Assembly: GCA_012510325.1 (NCBI GenBank)
Contig: JAAZIG010000145.1
Span: 1-5,534 of the forward strand
Direction: 5' to 3'
DNA length: 5,534 bases
From: Bacillota bacterium
GTDB taxonomy: Bacteria; Bacillota; Dethiobacteria; DTU022
Of the stretch, positions 5,050 through 5,534 are shown piece after piece; the stretch's first letter is position 1; each line of letters begins with the position of its first letter. Position numbers and translations under genes: made by a program. Below the pieces are notes generated by a model. It was not told the origin of the DNA and ran no database searches. It saw only the letters and a program-made list of their open reading frames with translations.

Positions 5050-5534
5050 TTAGAGGGCCGGTTTTTCCACCTTGAGCATCTCTTGTTCCCGCTGCACAAT
5101 GCGGTAATGTCCGATGAGCTCGATAAAGGAGCGGTTCTGCAGGGGGTCTGTGGAGAAGTAGAAAAGACGCCGCCCCGCATGATCGCCTGAAGGGCGGGAG
5201 AGCACCATCGCCCGATCGGCGCTCTTCTCCAGCGCGGCGGTCAGCCCGGGTCCGGGATCTGCGCCGGTGATAATCGGTATGGGGGTGACGGCATCGGCGG
5301 CGGCGGTTAAGTGATCCAGAGGCTCTCTTTTCTTCTTTTTTCTCTGTCGGTGGCGCTTTACCGCTGCGGTGAGGTTGTTTGTCGGCGGGCTCACGTACAG
5401 ATAATACCCTTTTTCCAGGACCGTTTCCCCCTGATCTTCCAGAGTGAGCCTCCTGCTCTGCTTCAGGGTAACCAACAGCAGGTAGAGCCCCCGGTCCCGG
5501 GGCTTTTTCGTCAGATAGCTCCCGGGGATCGCCA
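5050..5534 (-). CDS. DUF123/GIY-YIG nuclease-fold domain protein, C-terminal part, probably degenerate active site
   Basis: The minus-strand frame is open to the right edge and ends with TAA at 5052-5050; its start is outside the window. Counting from the edge, 160 residues are visible. The motif GLY (15-17) plus LLL fits the GIY strand, and GYYLYVS (42-48) fits GYYVYVG of the DUF123 branch. KRHRQRKKKKREPLDHL (59-75) aligns with the usual RH...WHIDYL, and RRLFYF near the end matches the family's HLFYF. The TTG at 5475 lies within the GIY motif and cannot be the start. Residues 1-14 read as a linker (AIPGSYLTKKPRDR), so an upstream domain is likely; DUF123 occurs fused to DNA-repair-type enzymes in other bacteria. 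YVG has become YVS, and the arginine expected four residues before His61 is Ala57, so nuclease activity is doubtful. The family assignment rests on motif memory, not alignment. Confidence 0.72.
   Translation of the reverse strand, partial: AIPGSYLTKKPRDRGLYLLLVTLKQSRRLTLEDQGETVLEKGYYLYVSPPTNNLTAAVKRHRQRKKKKREPLDHLTAAADAVTPIPIITGADPGPGLTAALEKSADRAMVLSRPSGDHAGRRLFYFSTDPLQNRSFIELIGHYRIVQREQEMLKVEKPAL
5486..5508 (+). terminator. Intrinsic-terminator-like hairpin plus T5 on the plus strand, inside the convergent gene
   Basis: AGCCCC (5486-5491) pairs with GGGGCT (5499-5504) across a 7-nt loop, followed by an uninterrupted T run (5504-5508). On plus-strand RNA this has the form of a Rho-independent terminator and could stop read-through from the redox operon about 480 nt upstream. 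It lies inside minus-strand coding sequence, so codon use (a Lys-Lys-Pro-Arg stretch) could produce it by chance. Confidence 0.25.

Overview
The window looks like chromosomal DNA of a GC-rich anaerobic bacterium. GlmM resembles the Bacillota/Clostridia type (motifs such as GRDTRLSGGML, ISASHNP and GGEQSGHIIF), it follows a YbbR-domain gene in the classical cdaR-glmM order, and its TTG start has a strong Shine-Dalgarno match. The three FeS-flavoprotein genes downstream are typical of fermentative, acetogenic or syntrophic anaerobes. My best guess is a Clostridia-like Bacillota; Desulfobacterota-type anaerobes are not excluded. No mobile element, CRISPR array, tRNA or rRNA was seen.

Layout. Positions 1-378 hold the 3' end of a YbbR-domain protein (CdaR, regulator of the c-di-AMP synthase CdaA). 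Positions 436-1785 hold glmM, complete, which makes glucosamine-1-phosphate for peptidoglycan. An AT-rich gap (1786-1891) carries a near-consensus sigma-70 promoter whose -35 box lies in a perfect 6-bp inverted repeat. It starts a tight three-gene operon (1892-5003) with ATGA stop/start overlaps at both junctions: a NuoE/HydC-like [2Fe-2S] protein, a HydB-type NuoF-like FMN/NAD(P)H protein with extra FeS domains at both ends, and a short HoxU/NuoG-N-terminus-like FeS protein. A hairpin follows at 5005-5030. A convergent minus-strand gene then runs off the right edge; its visible 160 residues match the DUF123/GIY-YIG nuclease fold, with active-site positions replaced.

How the genes fit together. 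The first two genes belong to the cell-wall/c-di-AMP module. The next three can form a soluble diaphorase: NAD(P)H at FMN in the NuoF-like subunit, with about eight FeS clusters across three proteins. Homologous trios serve electron-bifurcating [FeFe] hydrogenases (HydABC), NAD-dependent or bifurcating formate dehydrogenases, Hox hydrogenases and Stn-type transhydrogenases. Here the third subunit stops just after its ferredoxin domain, with no H-cluster or molybdopterin domain, and the operon ends against a convergent gene. The catalytic partner is therefore encoded elsewhere, or the trio works alone, for example as an NAD(P)H:ferredoxin or related oxidoreductase. This partnerless module, with several departures from canonical cofactor-binding motifs, is the most interesting part of the window.
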